From contig NC_088295.1 in the NCBI RefSeq assembly GCF_032854445.1, positions 25,099,385-25,163,384 of the forward strand: a stretch of DNA of 64,000 nucleotides, read 5' to 3'. The position numbers and the translations under genes were made by a program. Positions 21,982 through 36,800 of the stretch are shown one piece after another. Numbering within the stretch: the first letter of the stretch is position 1; each line of letters begins with the position of its first letter. Origin of the DNA: Liolophura sinensis (taxonomy: Eukaryota; Mollusca; Polyplacophora; Chitonida; Chitonidae). Under the pieces are notes generated by a model that did no database searches, was not told the origin of the DNA, and saw only the letters and a program-made list of their open reading frames with translations.

Positions 21982-24900
21982 ATGAATCAAAATTGTTGTT
22001 TAGTTTATTTGATTAATAAAGCAGTAGGCGCAAATAGCTAAACGGTTTTACTTCAAAATATCTGACAACGAAATCGTCAAGTGAAGTAAACAAACTTCAG
22101 CTCGATATGTTACAAACCTTTGCCAAATTTCTCAAAAACCTCCACTTCAATGAAATCAACTAACAAAGGTCTATTTGGCAAATAAAAACTTTGAGGCGCC
22201 ATGCAACTGACTTAAGCTTTACAGAAAGTCCTTGGATGAGTATACTTGATGATCTGGCGTTTAACTTAGACTTGTGAGTTATGAGCCGGTTGAACACCTA
22301 CGCTGACTTCGTAGGGCCTACACTCAATAAATTACTAGTTAGTCTAAGAAACTACCTTACGTAATCGATCGGAAGCACTATTTGACTGTGTCGATTGCGG
22401 TCTTTTTGAAAAGAAGACCATTTTTCAACGAAACAGTAATCTGACATGGGCATTATCATGACAAAAATAGGTGACGCCAGCTCTGTGGAAAGGCCGCCAC
22501 CATAATTAAATAATCCGAAAACCACCCGAGCTTCACCAGGCAAAGAAAATGTTGTCTGTGGACAGTGATGAATAGCATGCCTGAGCAGCAGTATGTTTGG
22601 TGGCGTTGTCAAACTCAATTAGCCTATAAACTAGACCACGGAGATCGGACGGCAAATTGTAGTTTTAAGATTAATTAGTAGAATTAATCATTCCGTATTC
22701 TTGGACCGATCAATCGGGGTCACAAGTTAACCTAGAAATATAATTATTACAGTAGGATAATTAAATGCTGAACACATATGAAACGAATTCTTGGAGATCA
22801 AAAGACATTTTGCAAAACAGGAAGTTTTTGAATGATAATAAGGGTCGATTGTGAAGGTAGAAAACCCAATATAGGTCTCCTGGTACGATCAAAACACCCA
22901 CAAATGTCCATTAATCATTAAAATGTTGCACTTTTACGTTGACGCAATCTTAGTAAAGACTTCTCTACTACATGTGCAAAACCAAGGGTTTAAATTCGCA
23001 GACACTACCTTCTCAATTGCACATTATCATGTTGAAAGAATATCTTTAGCACATTCACAGGTGTGAGTGGCTTAGAAGCCTACTCGCAGAAACGGAGACA
23101 TGTTTGCATTTAGAACGAAAAAAATGGAAATCATTATTTTCATTTTGGCTTTTCATTTAATATTTCCCATCGCAATGTTAGAGCATACATCAATAATCAT
23201 TATGTCTCGAACAACTTTTTGATGTTTATGAGTTATGATGAAAAAAGCCGCCCAATGCGGACGTCCACGTCCAGCTATCCACTGCTAATTTCCCTTGTCT
23301 AGAATCAGCTGTTGTATTGATTTTGTACCATGATTAGCACACAGTAACGACATCCTCTAGCCTGATGTATTGTCGCACTGGTTTCCTGTGCTAATCTATT
23401 GTACACAACTGATTTCAACTACCCAATCTTTTGTTGTACCTCTATATAGCATACTAACTAAACCGCGGTGTGTGGACAGTTCACAATTTCCACTTAATCG
23501 TCTTCCATTGATAACATGAACACTACACCACATGTGTTTCAAAGCTTTTCATTTATCCAAGCGCATTTTAACAGACGTTATTTACCTTCAAAATGATGCA
23601 GTTTTACTCGGTTTCGCCACGTCGGTGGTGAAAACTAGCAAAGACCGTCTATTTTGGTACGACCCTGAAAATGTCTATACTCTTAGGCCAGCCACGTTGA
23701 GCTGTGCTAATGTGTTTAAGGGTCTCTCCGGCGACCACCATTATGTCCACCGCGGCTACTCCGCGGGAGTGCAAGGATAACACTCAGTATGTCGCCTTCC
23801 TAACCCCATCAGTCCTCAGGACAAAATGAAGTTATCTCTGCTGGACGTCAGCATGAAGCTTGAACAGGTGCCCATGGGAAAATGTGACGTCACGTCATGT
23901 GAAGAAAATTAATTGTGAAGAAACACATCAACTACCATAATTCTGCCATGGGCGTCTGAAACCCCCCGAGTGATTGGTCACGGAGTAGTCCATGTTTGGA
24001 TTCCCCGTGTCTTACGACATTCCAAGGGCATGACGTCCATTACAAGATTTAATCCAGGTATATTTCTCAACTATAGTGGAATATTAACCAATTAATGTTG
24101 CCCTCGCTAACATGCCAGTACCCCTCGCCAACCATCAACATTACATAATCAGATCTAATAGAAGTATGGTCGATTGACTGGCTGATTGATTAACGCCATA
24201 CCGAAGAATCTCATAGAACTATGTAACAGACTATGCAGTATTGTGTCAAGGTAGGCTAGTACGACTGAAAAAGTCCCCAAGGCTAGCATGATATTGGTAA
24301 TATTTCCATCTCAGTCAAAAACCCTGTTATACTTCGTTATGTTATACATCACGGTTTCAAAAGCACTGATCAAGTGTACGTTAATCGCGTTTAGTTTGCA
24401 ACAAGACGCCCACATATGGATATTTAAAAACTAATATATAACAGAAAACACATTTCGTCAGATAGATTCAAATGCCGAAATAAAAGTCTCTCCCTGTATG
24501 ACCGCAGTAGAGCCAAGTACTGTTACATGCACTCGTAGGATTAGCCAGTGTACAGAATAGTGACCTTGCTTCATGCATCTCCTTTGTAACTTTACCCAAA
24601 TTCGTCAACTCATTGATTAACGTAGTTCCGTTACTAGTGGTACAAGGGGCATGTCCAGTTCGACAGTAATCATTACGCTGAAGATTTAGTCTGAGAAAAC
24701 AACCTTAACCTAGTGACCGAACTAGATTAAATTTATCTGTTGGGGCGGTCTTGGCCTACCTCTCACACACCCTACAGTGCATTGTAAAAGTTGTTCATAG
24801 AAAAACGGCGTTGTTGTGATTTGCCTAAATGTACCTGATAATTTCAATACCAAGTCCATGCCATTAAAAATAAAGTTGTAACCATTTTCCTTGTATAGCG

Positions 24901-27692
24901 ACACTAAATCTTTATCACATGAAGTCACCGCTGCTATACGACTTAAAAGTAAACCACATAATTCTGTTGTTAAAGTAGTTGAAAATTAATCAGCCTCCTT
25001 CAAAGTATATGGAGTAGTGGGTGATGATCATTGGTTTTAGATAATTAGCAGTCCCAGATGTTTCACTAGTTTGACAGTTGTTTTGTGGAAGGTTAGCAGC
25101 ATCTAATCCAAAATTTTACCTCCGGCTTCATACAAAAAAGGGAGATTACAGGCGCAAGGAATAAGTGTGTAGTGACTGTAAGAATGTGATTGACTCGTCC
25201 ATTGTCCACTGATCCATTTGACGACTTCCGTTTTATTAGACGAAGATACGAGTTCTTGAGAACTGTATTGGGCATGTCTGACATGTTTTCACGGATTGCG
25301 CGACCTCCACATGTCAAGATAACGATGATTAAATGGCTTACTGTAATCATCCCAACCCAAGACTACTTCATCTCAACCCTGATCACATCCCAGATATCCT
25401 CACTTATGTCATAATTGTCTGGGACGCTCTTTGCAGAATGAATGGCTAATAAAAGGCTACACGGTAACCTCGAAGCCGCATAAGTATTGTTATTATTCAC
25501 GACGATTATGTACAAAGTAAGACTGGGCCTGGCGTAGCTGAATGTCCTTTCATCTATTGTTATTTCACAAAGACCTGTCAGAGCCTTTGTAATATTCTTG
25601 GCAGATTTTGCACCTCTATTAGTCACATACATTCAGCCATGTTTCAGCCTAAAATCTCTCATAGTATTTCATAGCGCCTTTTCCTGTTTATGATGGAGCC
25701 GGTTCCATTTACAGCCCCGGACGTAACCTATTCAGGGGACCCAAGTCATGGTTGCACATGAAACAAAGCAAAGTCTTCGCCTGCGAGAGCCATATTGGAC
25801 ACAGTCATTACGCCAAGGCCGTCGATTTGTCATATAAGAAAAGAAACGCTGTGAGGAGAAAATGTCAGCGTCATAAAACGGTACCAAAGGGATGGGTTTG
25901 TGTACAAGGCTGAATGAACGTAAATACGATGAAGAACTATATCCACGCTCTTCGGTGTCGCTGGTCGGACGCATTAGCAGATTGGTGACAGCTGTTTGCC
26001 GTCTCGTCACTCTGGAAAAGCAAGACAATTATTTAGCTCGCATAGTCTAGCCAACTATCCTAGTGACACTCCGGTCTGTCTTCATGTCTCAGGGTGGTTA
26101 TAATTGCCACCATTAACTTCAAAATATTTTTGAGCTTACAAATTGCCCACGCATTCCACTACGATGTGTGTTCGGGAAAATGATTGCTCATATTGGCGCA
26201 AAAGATAATACATTGTACACAGATGACAATGGATATGCCAGCAGTGCCGTGATCAGAAGAATAACGAGCAGTTCTATTCTTGCGTTAAATAGAACTTAAA
26301 GGTACAAGACAATGCATTTGGAAGAAAAATTCTTTGATCAACAAAGAAATAATTGCATTCTTGAGATAAATGTACAATGAACATGTTATGCATCTATAGT
26401 TCACATATCGTTTACCGCACGCAATCACGAAATTCTCTGTGAGCTTATAACATGAATTTCACTGACCATTCACAAACGGAAGTTATCGAAGATAAGAGGA
26501 CAATTCTGTAAAATGGTTATCCGTTGTTGATTAATGTGTACTGACATTTTTTTTCGTCTGCATCTCAGCATCATTGTCAATAAACGCACATTACTGGCTT
26601 GAACTGACGACAAAATACCGTCTGTGATACTCTTAAGAGGGTGGTCATGAGAACCTCATGGTAAACATCCAATTTCGAAATAGAATTATTTGATATGGGG
26701 TAAAGAAACGTATACAACCAGCGGATATTTTTCTGAAATAGCGGTATAGTGTCGCGAGAGTTCAGTCTTCCTTTAGTCGTTCCCAGATATGAAGCCCGTA
26801 AGACTATAACTGAGTTAGGCCTAAATGATTATGTCAGAGACAACTATCGTGTGGCTTGAAAAGGAAGCGAACTAGTAGATTTTTCGATCTGATAAGATAC
26901 ATTCAGAGATGTTACCGCTTGGATAAGGTCGATAATACCAGCAGTTATCTTATGTAAATTGACGGGTGGAAGTAACCTCCGAAAGAAGTCATTTTGCGGA
27001 GCTCGCACATCTGTTGTCAATGCATCAGTGTCTCGGCATTTTGCATTAAGCTTAATGCGAAGTCCAGTATGTTCAATTGCGAAAGATGAACCCGAGTCCG
27101 TAAAATGTATCCGGGGATATTCTTAAAATTGAATGTGTCCAACAATCTGACACAACAATAACATCAAATGTTTTATTTATCTATAATCATCTTTTATGTC
27201 TTTATGTTGCTTATGTAGTATCCAAAACGCCTCTTCTCTTGTTTTAAGGTAACATTTCAACTGACATTTCAAGTATTGGATAAAGCCAACATTTCACAAA
27301 CCACATGTGGTACCCAAATGTGTTCAGCTGCTCTGTCTATTTCAGATTTGGTAACGTCATGGCTATACTGAATTCATATAGCCTATAAAGGCTACCGACG
27401 TCGTAGTATTAGTTACGAGTGAAAACGCGACTGGATCATTGTCGTTGTAAGAATTAAAAGGCCATGTTAGATATTTCCGAAACTGTGCTTTCAGCATATG
27501 ATTATTTTGGTTCAGACTGAAAAAGAGATGGAAAAATACATAAATTCCACTCGTCACTAAGATTTAACCCCGAAAAGAACATCAGTTTTTTTTTAAAATA
27601 AATCATGCACTTTTCCTTTAAATGGGCACCTGAATGGAAATATATCACAAAATGATCTTGTGCCTTAACCTTCGCATTTTGAATGTTACATT

Positions 27693-27717
27693 CAATCCAT
27701 GTCATTCACATGGATTG
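27693..27717. repeat. Perfect hairpin, 10-bp arms and 5-base loop
   Basis: CAATCCATGT, loop CATTC, ACATGGATTG. The arms are perfect and the loop short. It stands alone with no T-run or gene end nearby. Confidence 0.8.
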
Positions 27718-28436
27718 TGAAAAACTGAAGTCATCAGTTTTTTACCAAGCACTTCGACAGTAGACCACACAGCTCCAAAACTGGACTTAACCGTTTTTGC
27801 GCATTAAATCTCATCCGTTTAAGGAACATCCCAAGAGATAGTCCAAACATTCAGGAATCCACATGTTTTCTTTTTCTCAAGTTACGTTATGAGTTATTAA
27901 TTATTACTAATGGCGGGGGCATTAATTGGATTTATCTTGGAAACTGATGAAAGATTTGGGAATTTGCCATTTCAGAACATGTGGAGGTTTACCGGCGAGA
28001 CATTGCCAGAATAAACACCATTTCACAGAAATTGCTTAGCCTGGCGCGTATGAAAAGGATCCTGGACGCCAAATGATTGAGAGTCAGTTTCAAACGGTCT
28101 CTATGGAAAGATGACCTGACGCCTCTTATCTGATATTGTAGGGTGATAGGTCGGTGTGAAGGCATGTTTACTCGAAGTCCAAATCGATGCCTTGTCTCTG
28201 AACTAGAATCTATTCTCGTAACCTCTCATTCAATGGTTCACGTAAGACCTTCCTTTCAAATAACATCAAAAGCTGAAGGTTTTTGCCCGCAGCGAACTAG
28301 TCAAATGGACGGCACAAGTTGGCGATCTTGCCTAAATCTCTGGGACGTTCTAATTTGATAAAGGTGGCCATGACAAGGCTGTTGTAATTTATCTGTGTTC
28401 CCAGTTACAGCCAATGTTTGAATTTGAAAGATTTTT

Positions 28437-28715
28437 CTCTATTTGAAAATGTGGCCCAGTTGGATAGTGCCCAAGCGCAGCGTAATGACTCAGGAGTCTC
28501 TCACCAATGCAGTCGCTGTGAGTTCAAGTCCAGCTCATGCTGGCTTCCTCTCCGGTCGTAAGTGGGAAGATCTGCCAGCAAAGTGCGGATGGTCGTGGGT
28601 TTTCTCTGCCCGGTTTCCACCCTCCCATAATGCTGGCCACCGGCGTATAAGTGAAATATTCTTGAGTACAGCGTAAAACACCAATCAAATAAATAAATAA
28701 ACTCTATTTGAAAAT
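28437..28715 (+). mobile_element. Family A SINE, full length, with intact target duplication
   Basis: The element proper spans 28451-28701. Both sides carry the same 14 bases CTCTATTTGAAAAT (28437-28450 and 28702-28715), a target-site duplication that proves insertion by a LINE-type mechanism. The head has A-box-like TGGCCCAGTTGG and B-box GAGTTCAAGTCC. The body has GCTGGCTTCCTCTCCGGTCG and the tail GCGTAAAACACCAATCAAAT plus AAATA repeats. This copy best fixes the family borders. Confidence 0.97.
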
Positions 28716-31700
28716 AGATGGGCAATGTTGACCAGTTGAGATCTTTTGTCTTCTCAAGCACAATGTGTAGGCATATCGTTTAAATGGCTTCTCCAGCATT
28801 AATAAGTCAGATTATATAAACTGTATGCGCAAAATTAGGACACAAATGTATTGATGCTGCAGGTAATGGCATGGCGGTCATTTACCAGTCATTTACTAAA
28901 TACTAATCTATAAGTGTGGGTTGTCAGGCATCCGCCATAAATACAGTCAATACTGTATATTCACGGATGTTGACATGTTATAGATTGCTAAATGTTGATC
29001 ACATTCTATTCCCAACTAAGAGATGAAAACGTTCTCTTTGATGGTCACTGTGCTACACTGTTCCATCATACATCACACGTGAATGTAAAGTAGTACTACC
29101 GTTCCACACGTGTGGGTCTGTCATAGAGACGTGAATGACTTACCTAAAACTATATGTCTGGAGCCGTTTTCATACAAGCTACAAACACATGGAGATCATA
29201 GTAAGGACTGCTGTGTGTCGCGATGTGGTAGTTGTGGTGGGACCAACAAAAATACACAGAACTCAAGTTGGATAAATGTTTACTTTACTTATGCTAGGCC
29301 AGCGGAAATCATTCCTACCCGATGCATTCCGATTATTGCAACTAGACCTGCTACATGCGAAGCTTAAGTCGCAGTATTGTTTGTTATAACAGTTCTCTGA
29401 TTCTTTAAGAAACAAAGGCAACGGAAATACAAGAAATAGAGAAAGTAGGCCTAGTAGTTAATTCATGATTCATGATGTTGTGCTAGAGGTGATAGTAGTA
29501 TCAGTAGCAGTGGTTGTGGTAGTTGCCGTGGTGGAATTAATTAATTATAGTTGTAAGAATAAATGTCGTTGTTACATGTACATGTACCCTGGTAGTTGTA
29601 TACAAGGGCACTTCTGTGGTAAAGGACCTGAGTGCGAACGAAAGACTCGAACTTCATATGCTGTTCCATACCCAATGAAATTCTTTCAGAAAAAAACACG
29701 GCTCATTAACAAGGCAATTTACATATGTGTTTCATTGGTCAAAAAGTTTTGACACTTCTTTAAAATAGATTGATTTAAGGTTATACGTCTTCGCCTTTCG
29801 TCAAATGTCTAGTAGCCATTATAACTAACTTGTCCTTGGAAATGACCCATAACGATGGGTAGCCTATAAATCAGTTCCTCAATAAAACGAGTTAAACTGT
29901 TCTACCGTCAGTTTCTTTCTAAAAACAGTTAAACAATCATTCTGAAAATCTCGTGATAGGGTAATTGCCCGTTCAGGGGTCAACGAAATCTCCCCCATGG
30001 GGCCCAGACACTGGTAAGGGTTAAAGGCCAGCAGACTACCAACCCACTCAGAAGATTTTTTCCGCACTGTTAAAAAAGGGCTCCAAAGAAAGAACAAAAA
30101 AGCGCTTCACTGAATAGCCATTTACAGGATTTATTTCCAATAAAGTGTCAAGTAAAGAGAAGAGCGGTGATGAAATACATTAGAAATTTTATTTCTAGAA
30201 ATGAAATATTAAATAACTCATCCATCCAAGAGGGTTTAACCGATTACAAAGGATTTCTGTCAGCAAGTAAAATCTTCTGTGGAATTTTTACATCAGTCAG
30301 ACGTTTTGGGTGGAACTTTCATGGATAACTAAAACCCAGCCAGTCACCGGCGTAGTGTGAAGTGTGCTCTCTGGCCAGTTAATCTGAAAATACAAGGAAG
30401 CCCACTTCAAAATAAAACTGTCAAATAATACTCTTAACTTGAAATTTGAAGTCGTTCTTTTGTTGTGTGGAAAACCAGATAAACAGAGATAGCAGCAGAC
30501 ATAATCCCATATGCAGAGGTCAGACAATCTCGTCCAAACGATTTACGGATTGCTACAGTGACTTGAACTGAAAGGCACCAAATTATTACTACTTACAAAC
30601 TGTCGTTAATAACAGCACAACTGTTTAAAGCACGACACAGCTGTCAAAGGCAATAAAGCGTCCTTCAATTTTTTCTATCCTTCAGTATCACCGTCGATGT
30701 TTTGCTTCCGTGTTGTTGAGTTCCAAAGATTTCCTATTAATATATGATGCTATGATAATTATACTTTAATTTCATTTACCTGCCCCTTATAATGATGCTT
30801 TGTTACACTGTAACAGTCAGTATAACACAGAGACCGCTCGAGAATAACGTACTCCGCAAAGTTTACAAACGACAAAGGATAGCCGAGATGGTGCATCTTA
30901 TTGGTATTATCTCTTCAGTGATGACAACGATCTAAAGCCGGTTTAATTACAACAAAACGATATTTGCAACAAAAAATCCTTGCTTGGATAACAATATCCA
31001 TGTATCAAAGAGCTTTGAATATGCCGTATACATACATATACATGGGACACCGTGTTCCGTTCCACAGAAAATGCACATTATTTCATTTTGCATAAAATCT
31101 TGTCAGTCCACACAAGACACCCCATTGCACGCCCTATCACCTTAATTTATTTCAGTGTGGTGTAATTGAATTGGTTTGGAATCGTCAAGGTAATATACAA
31201 ATGTGTTGCTACCTGAAACAGAGAAAAGACGTAAAAAAAACTTAACAAGCAAAAAGATAACGGATCATGGTTGTAGTAGCAAGAGAGCCAGCAGCGGTGA
31301 AAACATATACTAGTAATTAACGTACATGTATTTCGTTGTTGCTAAAACGACTCGTGAAACCATAACCTGTAAGATTTTTGTGTTTTGCATGTAGAAATCT
31401 GATAACTGACCACAGTATCAGGAAGTATAGGCCTTCTATTGACCAAAGCTTGAGCCGAACTCCCTTTGCAGATTGTCAAGACGAAGGAGATATCGGCCAC
31501 CAACAACTTGCACAGAAGATAAGGTTGCTTCCATCGCAATTCATCTGAGATTTGCCGTCTTTATTAGGCATTACGATCCTAGTGTGGCACTGACCAGTCC
31601 TCATCCACCTCCAGCCATTCTCAACCCACTGCTTAGTAAACTAGTCTGTCTGCTCACCTAAAGCTTTCCAAATCAATCCTATAATCAGTAATTTATTAAG

Positions 31701-33695
31701 TCCCACTCCACCCTCACTGATTCCACTGTGCAGCGTATTTCGCATCTAGGACAACGAACAACCTGCAGGCCTTCTTATTATATGGATCGTGATTCCTATG
31801 CCGGTGCTCCAGAGATGAATGCAAACTTTGTATTTCCTTGTTTGCCTATGGACTGCAAGAAATGATTTGTAAACTGAAGCCATGTGGTGCCACCTAGTGT
31901 ACAGCGTTTTCATTAATCCCATGGGCCCCAATGTTTGTGCTCTAAGACAAGTCACAACAGTGTGAAGAAGTCGATTGGTGCGTTTTCTTGCAATTTGCTC
32001 ACTGTTTGTGTTGCAGGGATTACAAGCCGGTGCATGTATGCTTTTCCCCCAAGTAGCCATTGAATAGCCCACATCAATACCAACAACTTACTAGTGATTT
32101 CACAATATGCATGCTGTGTTTTTTGTTCCTGAAAAGGACTGAAGCACACAGTTTGGTTTTAACACGTACTGACTGGCTGATTGACTGTTATGTAAGGAAA
32201 TTCCCAAGAAATCATATTCCCTTATATGATGGCGGCTACTTTTATCGGTGGCGATAACTGGACTACCGTGTGTAAATCACCGAACTTTTGCAAATTCTGA
32301 AGAACATTTCCTGGTGTGTGAAGCACACAAATGTACACCGTGTCAACAAAGACGTTCGTACATCAGCCGTCAACCAAGATGAAAAATATACAAGAAATAA
32401 GAAAATAGTATGAAATTAAGACGGCTTCACGCAAAAAGAAGCAGATTTCCGTGGTGGCAGAAAGACGTAAGGAATGTTTCAGGCGAATGAATGAATTCAG
32501 TGTCCAGATCGTATAGCATGCTAATTTATAAGTCGTCGATAATCCAAATATAAGATGTGGCCTTCAACAAACGTTACACTGCGCAAACGGCCATGAATAC
32601 AGGCACCATTGACGGCTAATTGTCAACAAGACACCTACACGATGAGAACAGGGGGAATAAATAAATTCCCAGACCGGAATTGACCCCCCACCCCCCACCC
32701 GTTCCAACTCTCCACTCCTCTCTTGTGTGTCTCATTGTCATGAGTCCCACGCTTTACTCACTAAAGGTACACCCCTCTCCACACATGTAATGAACTTTCT
32801 CTCTGTCAGCAAGACAAAGTACAGCGCAAGACGTCGATCCGTGCATGGCCCGTATACAGCAATCATTAAAATATATGACCGCAATATTGCCCCAGTGGCA
32901 TCAAGCCATAAGATATATCGGACAATTTTGATATAAAAATGCACCTGCATCAAGGCTACTCTCATAAAGATGATTCTTTTTATCTCTTTTCTATTTCTCT
33001 CATCAATCACACATATGCAGTCATGTTGTAGTTTTTGGAGAGATATCCCACTGGAGAAGACATCTAAATGTACAGTTCAGTTCTGAACACTGCATGACAT
33101 ACACAAGTACACGTCCACGTGTGTTGTAAATGATTATTCATCGTCACATAAACATTTTCAATGTAGCTTTCAATAATAAATATAACCACCTTGAAGAAAT
33201 CAGGAAATTACAGATATTTATTAGAGATTATAAGCGCATATACACCCACACGAACGATCTGGCTGCAGGCATGCACGTAGGGCCTACCTGTAACACCGCG
33301 TAGGAGCGATGTCAAACGGAGAAGAACCCTGGAACACAGACACAGGCTACCGTAGGCCTTTGTAAATAATACATTACCAGTTAAGCCGTGCGTCAGATTG
33401 ATTACGAAGGTCCTTCGCGAGCAAACCAGAAAACCTATTAAACTTTCATAGGGTAATCACCGTCAAGCGTAAGCCTAATCCATGTCAACGCTGTGACCAT
33501 GTACAGAGTTGACAAAAGCTCCCCTTGTTTTCCAACCTTTTTAAGTCTCTGTGTTGACGATTGGTGAAAGAGTTAGAATGAGCGAGAAGAATGAAGAGGA
33601 ACCACCCACTTCCTTCTTCCTTCTTATACTATGTTATATAAATGTGGATATATGTAACATAGAAGTGTCAGATGTCCTCCTTTTAGGGACCCTCG
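28716..33695. other. Stretch without a recognised gene
   Basis: It contains GT-rich low-complexity DNA near 29490-29530, which translates into a Val-run and is not a gene, and a CCCCCCA run at 32685-32700. The plus-strand frame 29110-29367 is cysteine-containing but unassigned. No SINE or tandem array is recognised. Confidence 0.5.
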
Positions 33696-33884
33696 CTGAC
33701 TCAGGCTGTCTTGGGTTTTGACCATTAAGGTCACGAGTTCATTTCGGGCTGTCTTACGTCAGCAGGTGCGTAAGGTACACGGCGAAGAGCAGTATAGTTT
33801 ACTCCGGTTTTCTCCATCCCTAAAGCTGACCTGTGGCATATAAGTTAAACAACAATCAATCAGTCAATCCATCAATCAATCAAT
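33696..33884 (+). mobile_element. Family B tRNA-related SINE copy
   Basis: It has GGTCACGAGTTCATTTCGGG (B-box-like), then ACTCCGGTTTTCTCCATCCC, GTGGCATATAAGTTAAACAA and a CAAT repeat tail (33855-33884). It shares the 3' architecture of family A, but the middle differs. A related, more worn copy lies at 39925-40062. Confidence 0.7.
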
Positions 33885-36800
33885 GTTTTGTTAAGACACT
33901 GCAACCCGGCACTATATAGCCATTTCTGCTCTAGAAAGTGCTCTTATTATAACGTCTAAGATGAAGCAAATGGATTAAAGTCATCCAGAATAAAGATTTT
34001 TGGGGTGTGTTCCATTCAATCTCCATTGTCCACTTGCGGATAAGGTGTCCAGTAACGTTTCCTTCCATCCACCACCAGCAGCGCCATTGATGCATCAAAT
34101 AGTTGGTTGGAGTATGTGCATATGATACGCGAAACGTCATCGAACCTTGTCATCCAAAAGTCACTGAATACGCTATGAACACGAGAAAAACATGCCACAG
34201 CACTCAACTTTCGCATGGTAAATCCTATAATCGTATTTGATTGACAAATGTTTATCTACACTGAACAGACCACTGAAATCGAGCAGTATTAAAAAGTGAA
34301 AAGGTATGACAATGTAAGCCCAATTGTATCTGAGACGACAGTGATGGAAAACACTGAGACTATTGTTCATTTTGAAAGAGAGGTTCGTCAGTACTGGCTT
34401 CGACAGTCCTCGCTAACTCATTGACATAAAGCGTTACTCTCGTGCCACCTGATCGGGTTGTTAACAACTATGAAGTTCCCGTTGGTTAGGCGGCTTTAGA
34501 TCATACAATTCGTCGTGTATTTGGCAAAGAATTGCGTCTTTCGATCCAACGACTCAACCGCCAAATATATTGACAAGCGTTTACAAAAATATATTTTGAG
34601 ATTGTCAAAGGTATTTTTGCGTGGTTATTATATTTATTTATTACCATGTCACAACGTTATTAGCCTCAATATGGGAAATGGAGAAAGTCTGGCTGGCTAC
34701 GTGAGCTAGGCAATTATCAGTTTTAATTGCTTGTGGCAATCAACAACCTGCAAGCGTATATGACGTATATTATATCGGCATCCTCTTAACGTAAATAATT
34801 GCCCCCCCCCCCCCCTCTGATATACTGTGTTATCATAGCCAATTAGTCAACGTTTCAGATAGTAGAAACCAGCTATCAAAATTATGAAGTGTATCAATAT
34901 TCGGAGGAGAATACGAGAATTGAAAAAAAACTTGGAACCCAATCCCAAGGGCCAGAGGGCATCAGTGACCTTCTGACGTATAGTCTACAGGTCACCTGGC
35001 AGGCACTGGATTGATTCGTATTTGTGTGCTCTCTTTGGCAAAAGTATTGCATTCAGCTGACTCTCAAGAACAGTTTTTCACATCAGTCAAAATACATTAC
35101 TGCGAACAAATAAAACTCAGCAGGAAATTTCGAAATGAGAAGATCGTCGTAATTCAAAACACTGTCTGATTCAAACTAATTTGGTCAATAAACAAAGTAC
35201 ACCTGCTTCCTGTAGTAACAAGTCACACTTGCTTGTGGTTTACATGTACTGTACGCATACAGACAAATGCGACATTTCAATCCTATTCTTGGGCAGAGAG
35301 TACTCAATGGTCTTAATGACAATAAATGGTCAACGGTACTCTCTTGTGAGGCCTTGCTTGGACGTCGCTAGCAACCTCTTACCTCCAAGCCACGCGATGA
35401 TGGCTCGTTCGTCAGTAACCCACTAAAAGAGATCGTTCATTTAATTTTGACATTTCGGTTGCACCATAACCATAAAACTTTCCACAATTATATACGTTGC
35501 GTTAAACACTAATCAAATATGTAAATAAATATAATCCAACAAAATCTGAATGTCTGGCAGATGTCAACAGATTTACATAAATATTTTTATATCTCTAGAA
35601 TCGGTATATTTGTATACGCTACTATACATATAGCATGGCAGAACAACGTGTTTTACCAGGTCTTTGTCAAGTCCAAGTAGTAAATGACGGACAAATAAGA
35701 CACGAAAACAGAACGTGACTGGTGACAAGTCATAAACAGGTTCCAAGAGAAAAGGCATAAATTTCATGAGGCAATACTTCACAACAGTTATTGCGGCGCT
35801 GTGCTACATTACCAGAATAAATTGCAAAATCAGAACTTAATGCATAATCCGATATCAACGTGTCAGCTTACGGTCATAATGAATTAATACGGAAGGGCTT
35901 TTTATAACCTGAACTCACCATAAACAGTAAATGTGGCATCCTTAATACAAATCACAAAACAGATCTTTTTCGACATTTATTAGCGATTTTAATAACGTTT
36001 TTAATGACGATATATTTCGGGAAATACGGTCAAAGACCCTAAACTTCCTGGATCAAAACAATTTTAACAATTTTAAATCTTAACATTTGTCATGATCATG
36101 GTCGTGGGTTTCCCCCTGGCCCTTGTTCTTCGAGGTTTTCTCCCGCAACAATGCTGACCGCCGTCGTAAAAGTGAAATATTCTTGAGTATGGCGTAAAAC
36201 ACTAATCAAAGAAAATAAATAGATAAACAACCAACTGGTCATAATCATTTTACTCTGGAGTCTCGTTGGCTCTCCTATTACACTCGCCTACCGTATGTCG
36301 TATTAGGAAAACAAGCTTGGAATCCGCATAAAGAAAAAAATTAAACTAAGAAGAAAACTTACATTTGTACAAGTAAAAAAAAAATTGTCATTACGGAGGA
36401 GTACACATCAATGAAACAAGCCTCTCGTTGATTATGGCCATAAAATGATCCCATTTACAGAAAAGGAGGCTTTTCAATTTAACAAACTGGTTCATGAAGT
36501 GCTGGTAATAGCTTTACAGAACCGTTATGTTAGCTCGGTTCTGATCAACGTTGACCGTGGACAAGCAGGAGAACATACAAAACTAAGCGCAGGTGCTTTG
36601 TCTACAAATTATATCCCACAATTACGGTAATTTGGTATTAAACTAGAAATCACTCCGGTCGTGCAATCCTCCACTTCAGCCCTATGTACAAATTCACCCG
36701 ATCAATATAGAGATCAATCGACTATACGCATTTCTATCCTATCTCTTAATAGCGAAGAACTTTGTTTACAAAATTCCTGATACTGATCCCACCAAAGCTG

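Larger units (their letters stand above)
17711..28436. other. Long AT-rich stretch without a recognised gene
   Basis: Apart from the 30-bp duplication and SINE fragments listed separately, this stretch shows only scattered short frames. The densest cluster is on the minus strand at 25093-26028 (three frames of 85-98 codons), but I recognise no family and no consistent splice chain. A minus-strand frame at 22352-22618 and a plus-strand one at 23532-23780 are likewise unassigned. Two clean hairpins (20935-20986 and 27693-27717) are present. Confidence 0.5.

Noticed and set aside
22352-22618. Minus-strand frame with GLFNYGGGLS, faintly like mitochondrial ND1
   Set aside because: The similarity is a few residues, the DNA does not resemble a mitochondrial gene, and the flanks do not extend the match.
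25093-26028. Cluster of three minus-strand frames of 85-98 codons
   Set aside because: I looked for a splice chain and membrane-protein motifs but could not connect or identify them.
29465-29752. Val-rich frame looking like a membrane segment
   Set aside because: The Val run comes from GT-rich low-complexity DNA; the rest has no recognisable domain.
35485-35535. Possible SINE tail (GCGTTAAACACTAATCAAAT)
   Set aside because: Only about 20 bases fit the family A end; the upstream part does not match, so it is too weak to list.
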